A stretch of DNA of 64,000 nucleotides from Ruegeria arenilitoris. GTDB lineage: Bacteria > Pseudomonadota > Alphaproteobacteria > Rhodobacterales > Rhodobacteraceae. Shown here in pieces: positions 17,308 to 26,514 of the stretch (position 1 is the stretch's first letter; every line of letters starts with the position of its first letter). The notes beneath the pieces were generated by a model that did no database searches, had not been told where the DNA came from, and worked only from the letters and a program-made list of their open reading frames with translations. The position numbers were made by a program, and so were the translations under genes. The DNA lies in assembly GCF_013032445.1 (NCBI RefSeq), contig NZ_WQCA01000002.1:62001-126000 (forward strand). Reading direction: 5' to 3'.

Positions 17308-18555
17308 TTAACGGAACAGAGACAGGATCGACTGCGGCGCCTGGTTGGCGATCGAGAGCGACTGGGTGGCCAGCTGTTGCTGTACCTGCAGGGCCTGCAG
17401 ACGTGCCGAGGTTTCTTCCATGTCTGCGTCTACAAGCGAACCGATACCGGATTTGAACGAGTCGGCCAGGTTCGAGATGAACTCTTTCTGGGTCTCGATC
17501 CGGCCCTGCGCGGACCCGAAGGCTGCCGACGCGTCGATGGCAGTATCGATCAGCCCCTCAATGGTTCCCAGAGCTGCCAATGCGCCCGAGTCGGTAGAGA
17601 CGTCGATCGCATCCAAGGCCCCAAGACCCCCGGCACCCGCGTTGGTGAATTGAGCTGAAACGGTCACGTCACGATCCGCGTCAGCGCCCGCCGTTGCAGT
17701 ACCGGTCACGAAGGTCAACGTTCCCGGGTTACCCGAATCGTAGTCAATCGCGACGCCCGTGATACCCAGCGAGTCGATCTTGTTCTTCAGACCCACGGCA
17801 ACGATACCGTCTGTGTACGCTGCATCATATGTGCCCGAGGGATCAAGATCAGAGGCTTGAATGGTGTAGGTTGCAACCTGATCACCCACTGCAATCGACA
17901 CCTTGTCGCCCGCTGCGAAGTTGTCGGTCGAACTGTCGATCACGATATCCCCGGTGCCACCGGACTTATCCATGGTGAAACCTGCGGTATCGTTGTCAGT
18001 GGTCACGTTGTCCGACCCAGCAAGAACACCCTTGGCTGTGTAGCCACCCACCGAGAGGTCTTGCGCTGCAACGCTGATCGACGACGGTGTCACACCACCA
18101 GATGCATCACGGTCCAGAGACGACAGGATCGAAGCCGGACCCGAAGACCCATTCACCAGATTCAGACCATTGAACTGAGCCGCACCAACAACGGACTCGA
18201 TCTGATCCTTAAGCGCACTCACGTCCGCATTGATCTTGCCGCGATCAACGTTGTCTTCCTGCGCGGCGACAATCTTGCCTTTCATCTGGTTCAGAAGGTC
18301 GGTCACGGTTTCCGAGGCGTTCCGTGCCACGGCAACAGTCGATTCACCCAGCGCCAAGCTGTCCTTGATCGCGTTGAAACCCTTAACGTCGGACTCCATG
18401 ACTTTGGAGATCGCCCAGACGGCCGAATTGTCTTTGGCGGTTGCAACGTCCTTACCGGTCGAGATCGCGTTCTGGGTCTGTGCCAGGTTCTTGTTGACCG
18501 ATTTCAGAGTTTGCAGCGCAACCATTGCGCCATTGTTGGTCAGAATGCTGGACAT
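17308..18555 (-). CDS. fliC: flagellin
   Basis: The 415-residue protein has the conserved flagellin termini that form the filament core: N-terminal 'MSSILTNNGAMVALQTL' with 'SVNKNLAQTQNAISTGKDV', and C-terminal 'ARLQALQVQQQLATQSLSIA' ending 'SLFR'. The middle (about 150-330) is a variable Asp/Thr/Gly-rich surface domain. The ATG at 18555 follows GGAAG. The operon order flagellin-flaF-flbT is typical of alphaproteobacteria. Confidence 0.95.
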   Translation of the reverse strand: MSSILTNNGAMVALQTLKSVNKNLAQTQNAISTGKDVATAKDNSAVWAISKVMESDVKGFNAIKDSLALGESTVAVARNASETVTDLLNQMKGKIVAAQEDNVDRGKINADVSALKDQIESVVGAAQFNGLNLVNGSSGPASILSSLDRDASGGVTPSSISVAAQDLSVGGYTAKGVLAGSDNVTTDNDTAGFTMDKSGGTGDIVIDSSTDNFAAGDKVSIAVGDQVATYTIQASDLDPSGTYDAAYTDGIVAVGLKNKIDSLGITGVAIDYDSGNPGTLTFVTGTATAGADADRDVTVSAQFTNAGAGGLGALDAIDVSTDSGALAALGTIEGLIDTAIDASAAFGSAQGRIETQKEFISNLADSFKSGIGSLVDADMEETSARLQALQVQQQLATQSLSIANQAPQSILSLFR

Positions 18556-18764
18556 AGCTTTCTTCCTTTTCCGTTCGGGCACTTTACGCCCATGCTTACC
18601 CCGCACCATCTGCGGGCTTTGACGTCTTTCTGATCAATGCGATCCGCCGTCGGGCTGTTCGCGCCACCTGCTGTTTCAGGTGCCCGACCACTTTTGCCGT
18701 TGATCCCCTAACGGAGTGCTAAAGCGCCCAAGCCAGAAAATTCGGATTTGAATCAAACCCGCCG

Positions 18765-19124
18765 CTAAGCCCGTTTTTCCAGCTTTGCATGGTGGCGCAC
18801 GGTGTATCCGTTGCGCTGACCATCCGCGCCATAGGTACTGAATTCCTGACGCACACGGCGCAATTCGGCCATGCGGCTGGCCACGGCGCGAATCCCCTCG
18901 GCCGCGCTGTTCAGCAATGCCTGATTGCGCTCCACCTTCTCTTGCAGGCGAATCAACTCGGCACTGTCAAAGACCTGAAGGTCATTGATTGCCCCGATCA
19001 GTTTTTCCTTTTCCGGCGCCATGTGACTCAGCCGGTCCAGATCACCGTCGACCAGCGCCGCCCGCTCAAGGTCCAGCACTTCTTCCAAGGACTTGATCAG
19101 GTCGGTGTCAGCTTTGGTCGGCAT
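18765..19124 (-). CDS. FlgN-like flagellar chaperone
   Basis: The 119-residue, mostly helical protein contains 'LEEVLDLERAALVDGDLDRL', typical of FlgN-type chaperones, which bind the hook-filament junction proteins FlgK and FlgL in the cytosol. It overlaps the FlgJ-like gene by 17 bases. The call rests on context, length and coiled-coil character rather than strong motifs. Confidence 0.7.
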   Translation of the reverse strand: MPTKADTDLIKSLEEVLDLERAALVDGDLDRLSHMAPEKEKLIGAINDLQVFDSAELIRLQEKVERNQALLNSAAEGIRAVASRMAELRRVRQEFSTYGADGQRNGYTVRHHAKLEKRA

Positions 19125-19410
19125 TGGTTTTCTCCATCATGGACTTGAACAGAATTTCGGACAGGCCGACGCCACCGGCTTCGGCCAGTGCGCGCGCCTG
19201 ATGCTTCACAAGGAACGACGAAAACTGGTCCTCCCCTGCGCCGCCGCCAAAGGATTGGCGCGCTTTGCCCAACCCGGATGCCTTGAGCATTTCAGCCAGA
19301 AACGCCGCCTCCAACTCGACAGCGGCAGCTTGTATCTTCTGAGGTGTCGTCCGTGGTTGCGGGACGGGAAGGGTCGCAGAAACCTTCATTGCTTTCTCCG
19401 AAATTTGCAT
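19108..19410 (-). CDS. FlgJ N-terminal (rod-binding) domain protein
   Basis: The start at 19410 (MQISEKAMKVS) gives a 100-residue protein that is the rod-binding half of FlgJ only ('AAVELEAAFLAEMLKASGL', 'FSSFLVKHQARALAEAGG', 'LSEILF'), without the muramidase domain. Such single-domain FlgJ proteins are usual in alphaproteobacteria (sometimes named CheL). It is divergent from fliK and overlaps the FlgN-like gene. Confidence 0.85.
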   Translation of the reverse strand: MQISEKAMKVSATLPVPQPRTTPQKIQAAAVELEAAFLAEMLKASGLGKARQSFGGGAGEDQFSSFLVKHQARALAEAGGVGLSEILFKSMMEKTNADQS

Positions 19411-19499
19411 CGAACTTTCTCGATCAAAGGCGAAAGCGGTTAAAATAAACGTAACTTCCTGCGGGCAGATTTCGGTTACACAAAAGGAGCCGGAGCAAA

Positions 19500-20723
19500 A
19501 TGCCCAACCCTCTTTCAGCGGTGATGTCCTCACCAACCGCCGCCGCCGCGAAACCCGATGCGACCCAGCAGGAGGCGCGCGAGTCCAATGGCGGTATGTC
19601 CTTTCAAACGGTCTTGGATCAGGATACCGGTCCGCATTCCGGGGGTGCTGAGACGGCTGATCTTCTGGTTCAGGATCCGGACGCGGCGTCCGAACTGGAG
19701 GCCGTCACGGAAGAGGCTGAGTCGACAGAAATCGCTGTTGCACCGGATAACCAGCCGCCTGCCGAAATCCGCCCTGTTGCTGCAGAGGCTCTTCCAAAAC
19801 CTGTTTTGGACACGGCCCCCAAAGTGCGGTCTAAAACACCGCCGGCCGTTCAAGCTGACGCCGAATCGACCGGGGAAAAGCAACCCGGTCCTCCACAGGC
19901 TGAACTCCTGCAAACAGCCGAAAACCCAGCACAGCGCGCGGTTCAGCCGGTCTTTCAGGCATTGATTTCAGGGGCCGAGCAACCAAGACGCCCGACTGAA
20001 GGCGCCCTTAAACCGCAGAGCCTGTCGATGGGTCCGGCCATTTTGGACCAGCGCCCGAAAGAGTTGTCGATTCTGTCGGTCTTTGCCGGCCCGGACAGGC
20101 CTGTAACGCAATCCACGCCAGTGGCGGAACCGATCCAGAAAATACCGGAACGCGCACCGACATTTATGCAGATGCAGCTTCTGGCGAACGAGAAAGCCAG
20201 CCTTCAGGCGGACACACTGCCTACCCCCGAGGGTGAGGACATACAGGCCGCCAGAGAGGCCCCGACGCTATCATCCGCGCGCGCATCGGGACCAGCGGGT
20301 CAGGCAATGACAGCCACCGCCCGCGCGGAAACGGCGCGCGCCATTGCATCTCAGATGGCGACCGCAATCAATGTGCGGCAACATTCCGGCGCCGTCGAGG
20401 TTGCGCTGAATCCCGAAGAACTGGGACGCGTTTCGATCATTCTGAATGGCCGCGACGACGGCCTGCATCTGACTATCAGCGCAGAACGCCCTGAGACGCT
20501 GGACATGATGCGGCGCCACCTCTCGGTTCTTGAGGCCGAATTCCAGAGTTTCGGTCTGGGCGATCTGTCCTTTGATCTGGGCACGTCCGCCGATGCGCAA
20601 CACGAACAATCTGAGGGGGGTGAGGGCAACGAATTCTCGACCCCTCAACCCGAGCACGTCGCCGAGGCTGGTCCGGCGCGCCCACACATCGCCCCTGACG
20701 GGCGAATCGACATGAGGCTTTGA
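19500..20723 (+). CDS. fliK: flagellar hook-length control protein FliK
   Basis: FliK measures hook length and switches export from hook to filament proteins. The 407-residue protein is low-complexity, Pro/Glu/Ala-rich up to about residue 270. It ends in the conserved Flg_hook domain 'GAVEVALNPEELGRVSIIL' with 'LTISAERPETLDMMRRH' and 'LEAEFQSFGL'. AAGGAGC precedes the ATG. flgD follows within 3 bases of its stop. Confidence 0.88.
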   Translation: MPNPLSAVMSSPTAAAAKPDATQQEARESNGGMSFQTVLDQDTGPHSGGAETADLLVQDPDAASELEAVTEEAESTEIAVAPDNQPPAEIRPVAAEALPKPVLDTAPKVRSKTPPAVQADAESTGEKQPGPPQAELLQTAENPAQRAVQPVFQALISGAEQPRRPTEGALKPQSLSMGPAILDQRPKELSILSVFAGPDRPVTQSTPVAEPIQKIPERAPTFMQMQLLANEKASLQADTLPTPEGEDIQAAREAPTLSSARASGPAGQAMTATARAETARAIASQMATAINVRQHSGAVEVALNPEELGRVSIILNGRDDGLHLTISAERPETLDMMRRHLSVLEAEFQSFGLGDLSFDLGTSADAQHEQSEGGEGNEFSTPQPEHVAEAGPARPHIAPDGRIDMRL

Positions 20724-20725
20724 CC

Positions 20726-21391
20726 ATGATTAACCCTACGCAATCGACCACTCATGCCAACACGCCTGCGCAGGCGGCATCCAGTTCACAAGCCGCATCC
20801 GTGGCATCCAATTTCGACACGTTCCTGTTGCTGATGACAACCCAGGCGCAGAATCAGGACCCGCTGGAGCCGATGGATTCAAGCGAATATGCCTCGCAGC
20901 TTGCGCAGTTTTCGATGGTCGAGCAGCAGGTGCAAACCAACGAGGCGCTGTCCGAGCTGGTGCTGTCGCTGGGCGGTGTCAAGCTGGAGGAACTGGCCAA
21001 TTGGGTCGGCATGGATGTCCGGACCACCGCAGCGTTTCACTTTGACGGTGAACCTTTGACCCTGTCCGCGCAAGCTGCAACGGCGGCCGACGGTGCGGTC
21101 ATGGTCATCCGTGACAGCAACGGCACCGAGATTGAGCGGGTATCCGTCCCGGTAACACAGACCGACTTTGTCTGGGCCGGAGCGGCCAGTGACGGCAGCC
21201 CGCTGCGGGCGGGCAGCTATACAGCAACGCTGGAAAGCTATGACCGGGATAAACTGCTGTCGGCCCAACCCGTCGCGGCCTACAATCAGGTGGTTGAGGC
21301 ACAGGTTGGCGAAGACTCGGTCTTACTGACACTGGAAAGTGGACAGGTCGTTCCGGTGGGAATGGTTACAGCGGTTCGCGCCGGAGCTTGA
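20726..21391 (+). CDS. flgD: flagellar hook capping protein FlgD
   Basis: FlgD caps the growing hook and is exported with it. The 221-residue protein has the conserved N-terminal core 'NFDTFLLLMTTQAQNQDPLEP', 'YASQLAQFSMVEQQV' and 'NEALSELV', then the hook-assembly domain with 'VIRDSNGTEI' and 'GSYTATL'. I used the ATG at 20726, two bases after the fliK stop; a TTG six bases upstream is possible. GAGG lies at about 20714. Confidence 0.92.
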   Translation: MINPTQSTTHANTPAQAASSSQAASVASNFDTFLLLMTTQAQNQDPLEPMDSSEYASQLAQFSMVEQQVQTNEALSELVLSLGGVKLEELANWVGMDVRTTAAFHFDGEPLTLSAQAATAADGAVMVIRDSNGTEIERVSVPVTQTDFVWAGAASDGSPLRAGSYTATLESYDRDKLLSAQPVAAYNQVVEAQVGEDSVLLTLESGQVVPVGMVTAVRAGA

Positions 21392-21446
21392 TCTGCCGGG
21401 CGCGACAGGCCACACCTGTGCAACCTGCGACTCGCTTCTTGTACCG

Positions 21447-22313
21447 GTGACCCCTCTGTCTGACCCGATTACCCCTCCGCTGGATCTTGTTGATGACCTG
21501 CGCGATCGGGGTTTGATTGCAAAGGGCGTGCGGTTTCAGACCTTGTATGGCGGACGCACCAATCAGGTCTGGAAGGTGCTGGAAGAAAACGGCGGCAAGG
21601 TGCTGAAACTGTACCGCGCCGGGTTGCGTAATCCGCTGTTTCGCAACGATGCCGAGTTGGAGGCACAGTGCCTGACCGCTCTGGAGCCCACCGGTTTTGT
21701 ACCACGCCTGCGCGCGGCCGGTCAGCATGAACACGGCCGATGGGTTTTCTACGATCACGCGCCGGGCGCGCCCTGGCGCAAGGGGGCGGCTGAGGTGGGA
21801 ACGCTGCTGCGCAAGCTTCATACGCTCAACCCGCCCGTACAAGCGCCCAAAGGATGCAACGGCAGCGCAGACTTGACCCGACATGGGCAGAGCATTCTTG
21901 ACGGGTGCGTTTCGACAATGCGGCTTCGGCTGGAACGGCTGAGGCCTGAAGAACAGGTGCCCCCAACCGCGCAAACATGCCTGATCCACGGTGACCCGGT
22001 CGCCGGGAATATTCTGGCCACACCGTCCGGCCTGACCCTGATCGACTGGCAATGCCCGGCACAGGGTGACCCGTGTGAGGATCTGGCTTTATTCCTGTCC
22101 CCGGCGATGCAGCGCGTGTACCGCGGCGCAGCTCTGACGCAGGCGGAAGAGCGTCAGTTCTTATCCGCCTATGGTCACGCAGATACGGTGAAACGGTTTA
22201 AGACGCTGCGCCGCTGGTATGCGTGGCGGATGGCGGCCTATTGTCTGTGGCGTGTCGAAAACGGCGCGGGCGATTACGCGGAAGGGTTGGAGCTGGAGTT
22301 GGCGGCGTTCTGA
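21447..22313 (+). CDS. aminoglycoside/choline kinase-like phosphotransferase
   Basis: The protein has the APH/choline-kinase fold: 'GGRTNQVWKVL' nucleotide-binding strand, 'LIHGDPVAGNIL' with the catalytic Asp, and 'LTLIDWQCPAQGDPCEDLALFL' for metal binding. The substrate is unknown; choline/ethanolamine or homoserine-like small alcohols fit this branch better than antibiotics. The start is uncertain: the frame stays open back into flgD (to 21339), and I chose GTG 21447 (288 residues) because the protein-like region begins there. No clear ribosome-binding site is visible. Confidence 0.75.
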   Translation: MTPLSDPITPPLDLVDDLRDRGLIAKGVRFQTLYGGRTNQVWKVLEENGGKVLKLYRAGLRNPLFRNDAELEAQCLTALEPTGFVPRLRAAGQHEHGRWVFYDHAPGAPWRKGAAEVGTLLRKLHTLNPPVQAPKGCNGSADLTRHGQSILDGCVSTMRLRLERLRPEEQVPPTAQTCLIHGDPVAGNILATPSGLTLIDWQCPAQGDPCEDLALFLSPAMQRVYRGAALTQAEERQFLSAYGHADTVKRFKTLRRWYAWRMAAYCLWRVENGAGDYAEGLELELAAF

Positions 22314-22316
22314 CCC

Positions 22317-23618
22317 TTACCAATCTGCAAGCGCCATCAGCGCATAGGCTGGTGGCATCAACGCACGCCGCAAACGCCCCAACGGAAACCTTTGCGGGGC
22401 ACGGGTAATCGGGGCTGGCAGTTCAGTTTCTTGCCCCAGAACCATCCGTGCCAGAGCACGCCCGCAATAGGTGCCCATCGCCACCCCATTTCCGTGATAG
22501 GCGAACCCAGCGAACATCCCCGGCTGCTCCACCACAGGCCCGACATAAGGCGTCAGTCCCCGCGACAGGCAAACCATGCCCGACCACATATGGGTCACGT
22601 CTACACCCGCCCAGCCCGGGAACATTTGCCTGAAATCCTTGACAACCTTGCGCCGAATGGCGGCCTCGATCCTTGGCGAGGACAGCAACCCTCCGCGCAT
22701 TCCGAACAGGAACCGTTGGTCGGGCATCAGGCGGAAATAGTGCAGCAGATTGCGGGTGTCATAAGACATCTGGTCGGTGGTCCAGCCCTGCGCCTGCAAT
22801 TCGGCCGAGGTTAGCGGACGGGTCACCAGAACCGTGGATTGAGCAGGCATGTAACGGCCCGCCATCCAGGGTGGGATGTCTTCGCTGGAATACCCGTTGG
22901 TGCAGATCAGCACATTCTTCGCCCTGATCCGGCCTGAATTGCCCTGGACTTCGAAACCGGACTGCATCTTACGGATGGCTTGCACCGCGCTTTGTTGGAA
23001 CAGATCAGCACCGCGGGATTGGGCCGCCTGCGCCAGCCCGAACAGGTATTTTCTGGGGTTCAGCGCAAACCCGACCGGGTTGGTGTAGCCACCGTGGAAA
23101 CCCTCACCAAAGCCAAGCCCTGGCAGGTCACCGGGTTCATGAAGCGCACCCGATGCCTCGGCCCGCCGCCGCAACTTCTCCATAGCGCGCGCAGTGTGGG
23201 CCAACTGGGTCTCACCCTGTGAATGCACATCGGCGTCGATGCAATGCGTGCCGAGCAGATCGGCGACAATATGAACCGCGTCTTCCTCGGCTTGGGCATA
23301 GCTGTTTGCGGCGGCCTCCCCGAACTGGCGGACCACGGCGTCGTGGCTCAGCTTTGAACCGCCCAGACAACAAAACCCGCCGTTGCGCCCGGATGCGCCC
23401 CAGCCCGGGGTTTCGGCCTCGAGAACGGCAACCGAGACCCCGGCCCCGGCCAGATGCAGGGCCGCCGACAGCCCGGTGAAGCCGCCACCGACAATGGCAA
23501 CGTCGACCTTCAGATCGCTGTGCAAAACCGGCCAGTCGGGGCTGGCAATCGTCTCGTCCCACCAGCAATTGGTCCGGGGGCCGGGCCCATAGGTATAGTC
23601 CGGGAACAGCCGTTTCAT
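22317..23618 (-). CDS. FAD-dependent amine oxidoreductase (gamma-glutamylputrescine oxidase-like)
   Basis: The 433-residue protein has the FAD dinucleotide-binding motif 'VAIVGGGFTGLSAALHLAGAG' (about 41-61), then 'LEAETPGWGASGRNGGF', and ends with 'YHGNGVAMGTYCGRALARM', as in the DadA/PuuB-type amine and D-amino acid oxidases. It overlaps the polyamine permease gene by 4 bases, so the substrate is probably a polyamine or glutamylated polyamine; the exact one is inferred from context only. Confidence 0.88.
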   Translation of the reverse strand: MKRLFPDYTYGPGPRTNCWWDETIASPDWPVLHSDLKVDVAIVGGGFTGLSAALHLAGAGVSVAVLEAETPGWGASGRNGGFCCLGGSKLSHDAVVRQFGEAAANSYAQAEEDAVHIVADLLGTHCIDADVHSQGETQLAHTARAMEKLRRRAEASGALHEPGDLPGLGFGEGFHGGYTNPVGFALNPRKYLFGLAQAAQSRGADLFQQSAVQAIRKMQSGFEVQGNSGRIRAKNVLICTNGYSSEDIPPWMAGRYMPAQSTVLVTRPLTSAELQAQGWTTDQMSYDTRNLLHYFRLMPDQRFLFGMRGGLLSSPRIEAAIRRKVVKDFRQMFPGWAGVDVTHMWSGMVCLSRGLTPYVGPVVEQPGMFAGFAYHGNGVAMGTYCGRALARMVLGQETELPAPITRAPQRFPLGRLRRALMPPAYALMALADW

Positions 23619-24433
23619 TCGGTCCGCGCGGCGGCCATTTCATCCTGCTTTTGCCGCACCATCGCACGTTTCGTGATCAGCGACACGGTGATGACGCCAA
23701 TGGTTACAACCGCGATCATGATCGTCGATAGCGCGTTGATTTCGGGACTGACCCCCAATCGCACGGCAGAGAAAATCCTCATCGGCAAGGTCGTCGCTGA
23801 CGGTCCTGAGGTAAAGGATGCGATCACAAGATCGTCCAGCGAGAGCGTGAAAGCCAACAGCCATCCCGAGATTACGGCCGGGGCGATAATCGGCAGGGTT
23901 ACCAGACGAAACGCCTGTGCGGGTGAACAGCCCAAATCCAGTGCAGCCTCTTCCAGCGATTGGTCGAACGTCACAAGGCGTGACGACACAACGACCGAGA
24001 CGAAACACATGGAAAACGTCGTATGAGCCAAAACGATGGTCAGGATGCCGCGATCCAGTCCGATGCCGATGAAGAGCAACAACAGCGACAGGCCGGTGAT
24101 CACCTCGGGCATCACCAGCGGGGCGTAAATCATGCCGGAAAACAGAGTGCGGCCAAAGAAGCGGCCCCCACGCACCAACACATAGGCTGCAGCGGTACCC
24201 AGAATTGTTGCGATCGTCGACGAGAATACCGCAACGCGCAAAGTCACCCATGCGGCGTCCAGAATTTGCTCGTTCTGGAGAAGCTCACCATACCATTTGA
24301 CCGAGAAGCCTGCCCAGACAGTAACCAATTTGCTTTCGTTGAAGCTGAAGATGATCAGGATGATCATCGGGATATAGAGGAAGGCAAACCCCAGCGTCAG
24401 TGAGACCGTGTTGAACCAGCTTAACCTGCTCAT
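23615..24433 (-). CDS. polyamine ABC transporter permease (PotI-like)
   Basis: A 272-residue inner-membrane permease with six hydrophobic helices and the ABC-permease loop 'EEAALDLGCSPAQAFRLVTLP'. The start at 24433 (MSRLSWF) overlaps the preceding permease stop by ATGA. It works with PotF, PotG and PotH homologues encoded next to it to import spermidine or putrescine-type polyamines. Confidence 0.92.
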   Translation of the reverse strand: MSRLSWFNTVSLTLGFAFLYIPMIILIIFSFNESKLVTVWAGFSVKWYGELLQNEQILDAAWVTLRVAVFSSTIATILGTAAAYVLVRGGRFFGRTLFSGMIYAPLVMPEVITGLSLLLLFIGIGLDRGILTIVLAHTTFSMCFVSVVVSSRLVTFDQSLEEAALDLGCSPAQAFRLVTLPIIAPAVISGWLLAFTLSLDDLVIASFTSGPSATTLPMRIFSAVRLGVSPEINALSTIMIAVVTIGVITVSLITKRAMVRQKQDEMAAARTE

Positions 24434-25320
24434 TGTTCCGCCTCCGCCTGTTTCTGCTGGTTGCGCTGGAACAGAACAATCGGCACCACAAGGATCAGCA
24501 ACAGCACCACGGCCACAGCGCTGGCCACCGGCCAGTCGCGGTTCGAGAAGAACTCCTCCCACAACACCTTGCCGATCATCAGTGTACCCGAGCCGCCCAG
24601 AAGTGACGGGATGACGAACTCACCAATCACCGGGATCATCACAAGGAAACAGCCCGCAATGATACCGGGACGTGACAGCGGGATCGTCACCAGCCAGAAG
24701 GCTTCAAGACGCGAACAGCCAAGGTCTTCGGCGGCTTCGATCAAGGACCCATCCATCCGCTCTAGCGACGAATAGATCGGCAGAATCATGAACGGCAGAT
24801 AGGTATAAACGATGCCGATATAGACCGCCGAGTTGGTGTTCAGAATGACCAACGGGGTCGAGATGATGCCCGTCCACAGCAGGAACTGGTTCAGATAGCC
24901 CTCGTTCGACAGGATGCCCATCCACGCGTAGACCCGGATCAGGAACGAGGTCCAGAACGGCAGGATCACCAGCATCATCAGCGTTGGCCGCCATTCCACA
25001 GGCGCACGCGCCATGCCATAGGCGATGGGATAACCCACCAGCAGGGTCAGAAAGGTTGAAATCACCGCGATCTTGACGCTGGAGAGGTAGGCTTTCCAGT
25101 AAAGATCATCCTCGGTCAGCCAGATGAAATTCTCAAAGTCCAGCTGGCTGAAGAATTCTTTGATCCCGGCCCAGCCCTGCGACAGATCCAGTGTCGGCGT
25201 GTAAGGCGGGATTGCCAGTTCGGTGTCTGACAGAGAGATTTTCAGGACAATGAAAAACGGCACCAGAAACAGCGCCAGCAGCCAGACGTAAGGAACAGCG
25301 ATCAGAAACGCGCGGCGCAT
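24430..25320 (-). CDS. polyamine ABC transporter permease (PotH-like)
   Basis: The 296-residue permease has six predicted helices and the EAA loop 'EAAEDLGCSRLEAFWLVTIPLS'. Its ATG at 25320 overlaps the ATPase stop codon by one base. The N-terminal part 'PFFIVLKISLSDT' is typical of the larger PotB/PotH subunit. Confidence 0.92.
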   Translation of the reverse strand: MRRAFLIAVPYVWLLALFLVPFFIVLKISLSDTELAIPPYTPTLDLSQGWAGIKEFFSQLDFENFIWLTEDDLYWKAYLSSVKIAVISTFLTLLVGYPIAYGMARAPVEWRPTLMMLVILPFWTSFLIRVYAWMGILSNEGYLNQFLLWTGIISTPLVILNTNSAVYIGIVYTYLPFMILPIYSSLERMDGSLIEAAEDLGCSRLEAFWLVTIPLSRPGIIAGCFLVMIPVIGEFVIPSLLGGSGTLMIGKVLWEEFFSNRDWPVASAVAVVLLLILVVPIVLFQRNQQKQAEAEQ

Positions 25321-26447
25321 CAGTTCGCCAGCAGAACCGCAGCCGTAGCTGTCCAGGACAGCCAGACCGGGTCTTCCCATGTGAACGACCGGCGTGAGAT
25401 GCGGCGGGTATTGGCCGTCTGCGCCTTGATGATCGTTCCGTTCGGCAATTCGACGTGATAGGTGGACAGATTGCCCAGATAGGCGATGTCATGCACCTTG
25501 CCCTGCACAGCGTTGATCGCATCTGCCGGGCGATCGGCGGAAATCGTCACTTTCTCGGGCCGGATCGCAATGTGGCAGGCCTGCCCGTTCGAAAAGTCGC
25601 TGGCCGAGGTCGCCGTCAAAGGCGACTGCCCCTCGGCCCAGTCGATCTGATAGGTATCTTCGCCATCCGCCGAGGCCCGGCCTTCAATGATGTTAACGTC
25701 ACCAATGAAATCCGCGACGTAGACCGAATTGGGGTTCTCATAGATACGATCCGGCGTTGCCACCTGCATCAGCTTGCCCTGATCCATCACGGCCACGCGG
25801 CTGGCGACCGTCATCGCCTCCTCCTGATCGTGTGTTACGATAACAAAGGTGGTGCCGGTTTTTTCCTGAATATCCATCAGTTCGAACTGCGTCTCCTGCC
25901 GCAGTTTCTTGTCCAGCGCGCCCAAGGGTTCGTCCAACAACAGCAGCTTCGGTGCCTTCGCCAACGACCGCGCCAACGCCACTCGCTGACGTTGCCCACC
26001 CGAAATTTGATGCGGCTTGCGGCGAGCGAATTGCTCTAGCCGGGTGAGGCGCAGCATTTCTTCAACACGATCCTCAAGGTCATGTTTGGGCATGTTGTCC
26101 CGGCGCAGTCCAAACGCAATGTTGTCCCAGATGCTGAGATGCGGAAACAACGCGTAGGATTGGAACATCATGTTCACCGCCCGCTTGTTTGGCGGGATCG
26201 GGTCGATGTCCTGACCGCCCAGCATAATATGCCCTTCGGTAGGCTTTTCGAACCCGGCCAGCATCCGCATCATGGTGGTCTTGCCGCAGCCCGAAGGCCC
26301 CAGCAGCGCAAAGAACTCGCGCTCGAAAATGTCCAGAGACAGGTTGTCGATGGCCGTGAAGTCACCAAACCGTTTGGTGACATTCTGGAACTGGATCAAA
26401 GGTTTCGCCTGCGGGTCTTCCCACGGCGCAAAAATGTCAGAATTCAA
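25320..26447 (-). CDS. polyamine ABC transporter ATPase (PotG/PotA-like)
   Basis: The 375-residue ATPase has Walker A 'GPSGCGKTT', Q-loop 'FQSYALFPHL', signature 'SGGQRQRVALARSL', Walker B 'LLLLDEPLGALD' and the switch His 'VIVTHDQEE', then a C-terminal regulatory TOBE domain. I set the start at the TTG at 26447 because a terminator hairpin (26476-26504) lies just upstream and any longer start would lie inside or before it. A GGGG site precedes this TTG. Confidence 0.92.
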   Translation of the reverse strand: MNSDIFAPWEDPQAKPLIQFQNVTKRFGDFTAIDNLSLDIFEREFFALLGPSGCGKTTMMRMLAGFEKPTEGHIMLGGQDIDPIPPNKRAVNMMFQSYALFPHLSIWDNIAFGLRRDNMPKHDLEDRVEEMLRLTRLEQFARRKPHQISGGQRQRVALARSLAKAPKLLLLDEPLGALDKKLRQETQFELMDIQEKTGTTFVIVTHDQEEAMTVASRVAVMDQGKLMQVATPDRIYENPNSVYVADFIGDVNIIEGRASADGEDTYQIDWAEGQSPLTATSASDFSNGQACHIAIRPEKVTISADRPADAINAVQGKVHDIAYLGNLSTYHVELPNGTIIKAQTANTRRISRRSFTWEDPVWLSWTATAAVLLAN

Positions 26448-26475
26448 AGCGGCCCCCGTTCGACAATCTGGAAAA

Positions 26476-26504
26476 AGGCGCAGGGCGGTTCTGGCCGCCC
26501 TGCG
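26476..26504 (-). terminator. intra-operon terminator between potF-like and potG-like genes
   Basis: Minus-strand 11-bp perfect stem GCGCAGGGCGG/CCGCCCTGCGC (loop CCAGAA) followed by CTTTTTCC, right after the binding-protein stop codon. It probably reduces expression of ATPase and permeases relative to the abundant binding protein. Confidence 0.85.
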
Positions 26505-26514
26505 CAAAATCGGA

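Noticed and set aside
18556..18764. Flagellin promoter of sigma-28 or sigma-54 type
   Set aside because: I could not find a spacing-correct pair of boxes; only partial matches such as TAAAGT are seen, so no site is reported. A weak 6-bp CACCTG/CAGGTG repeat here is too short to call.
26448..26507. Longer start for the polyamine ATPase
   Set aside because: It would begin inside the terminator hairpin; the TTG at 26447 lies after it.
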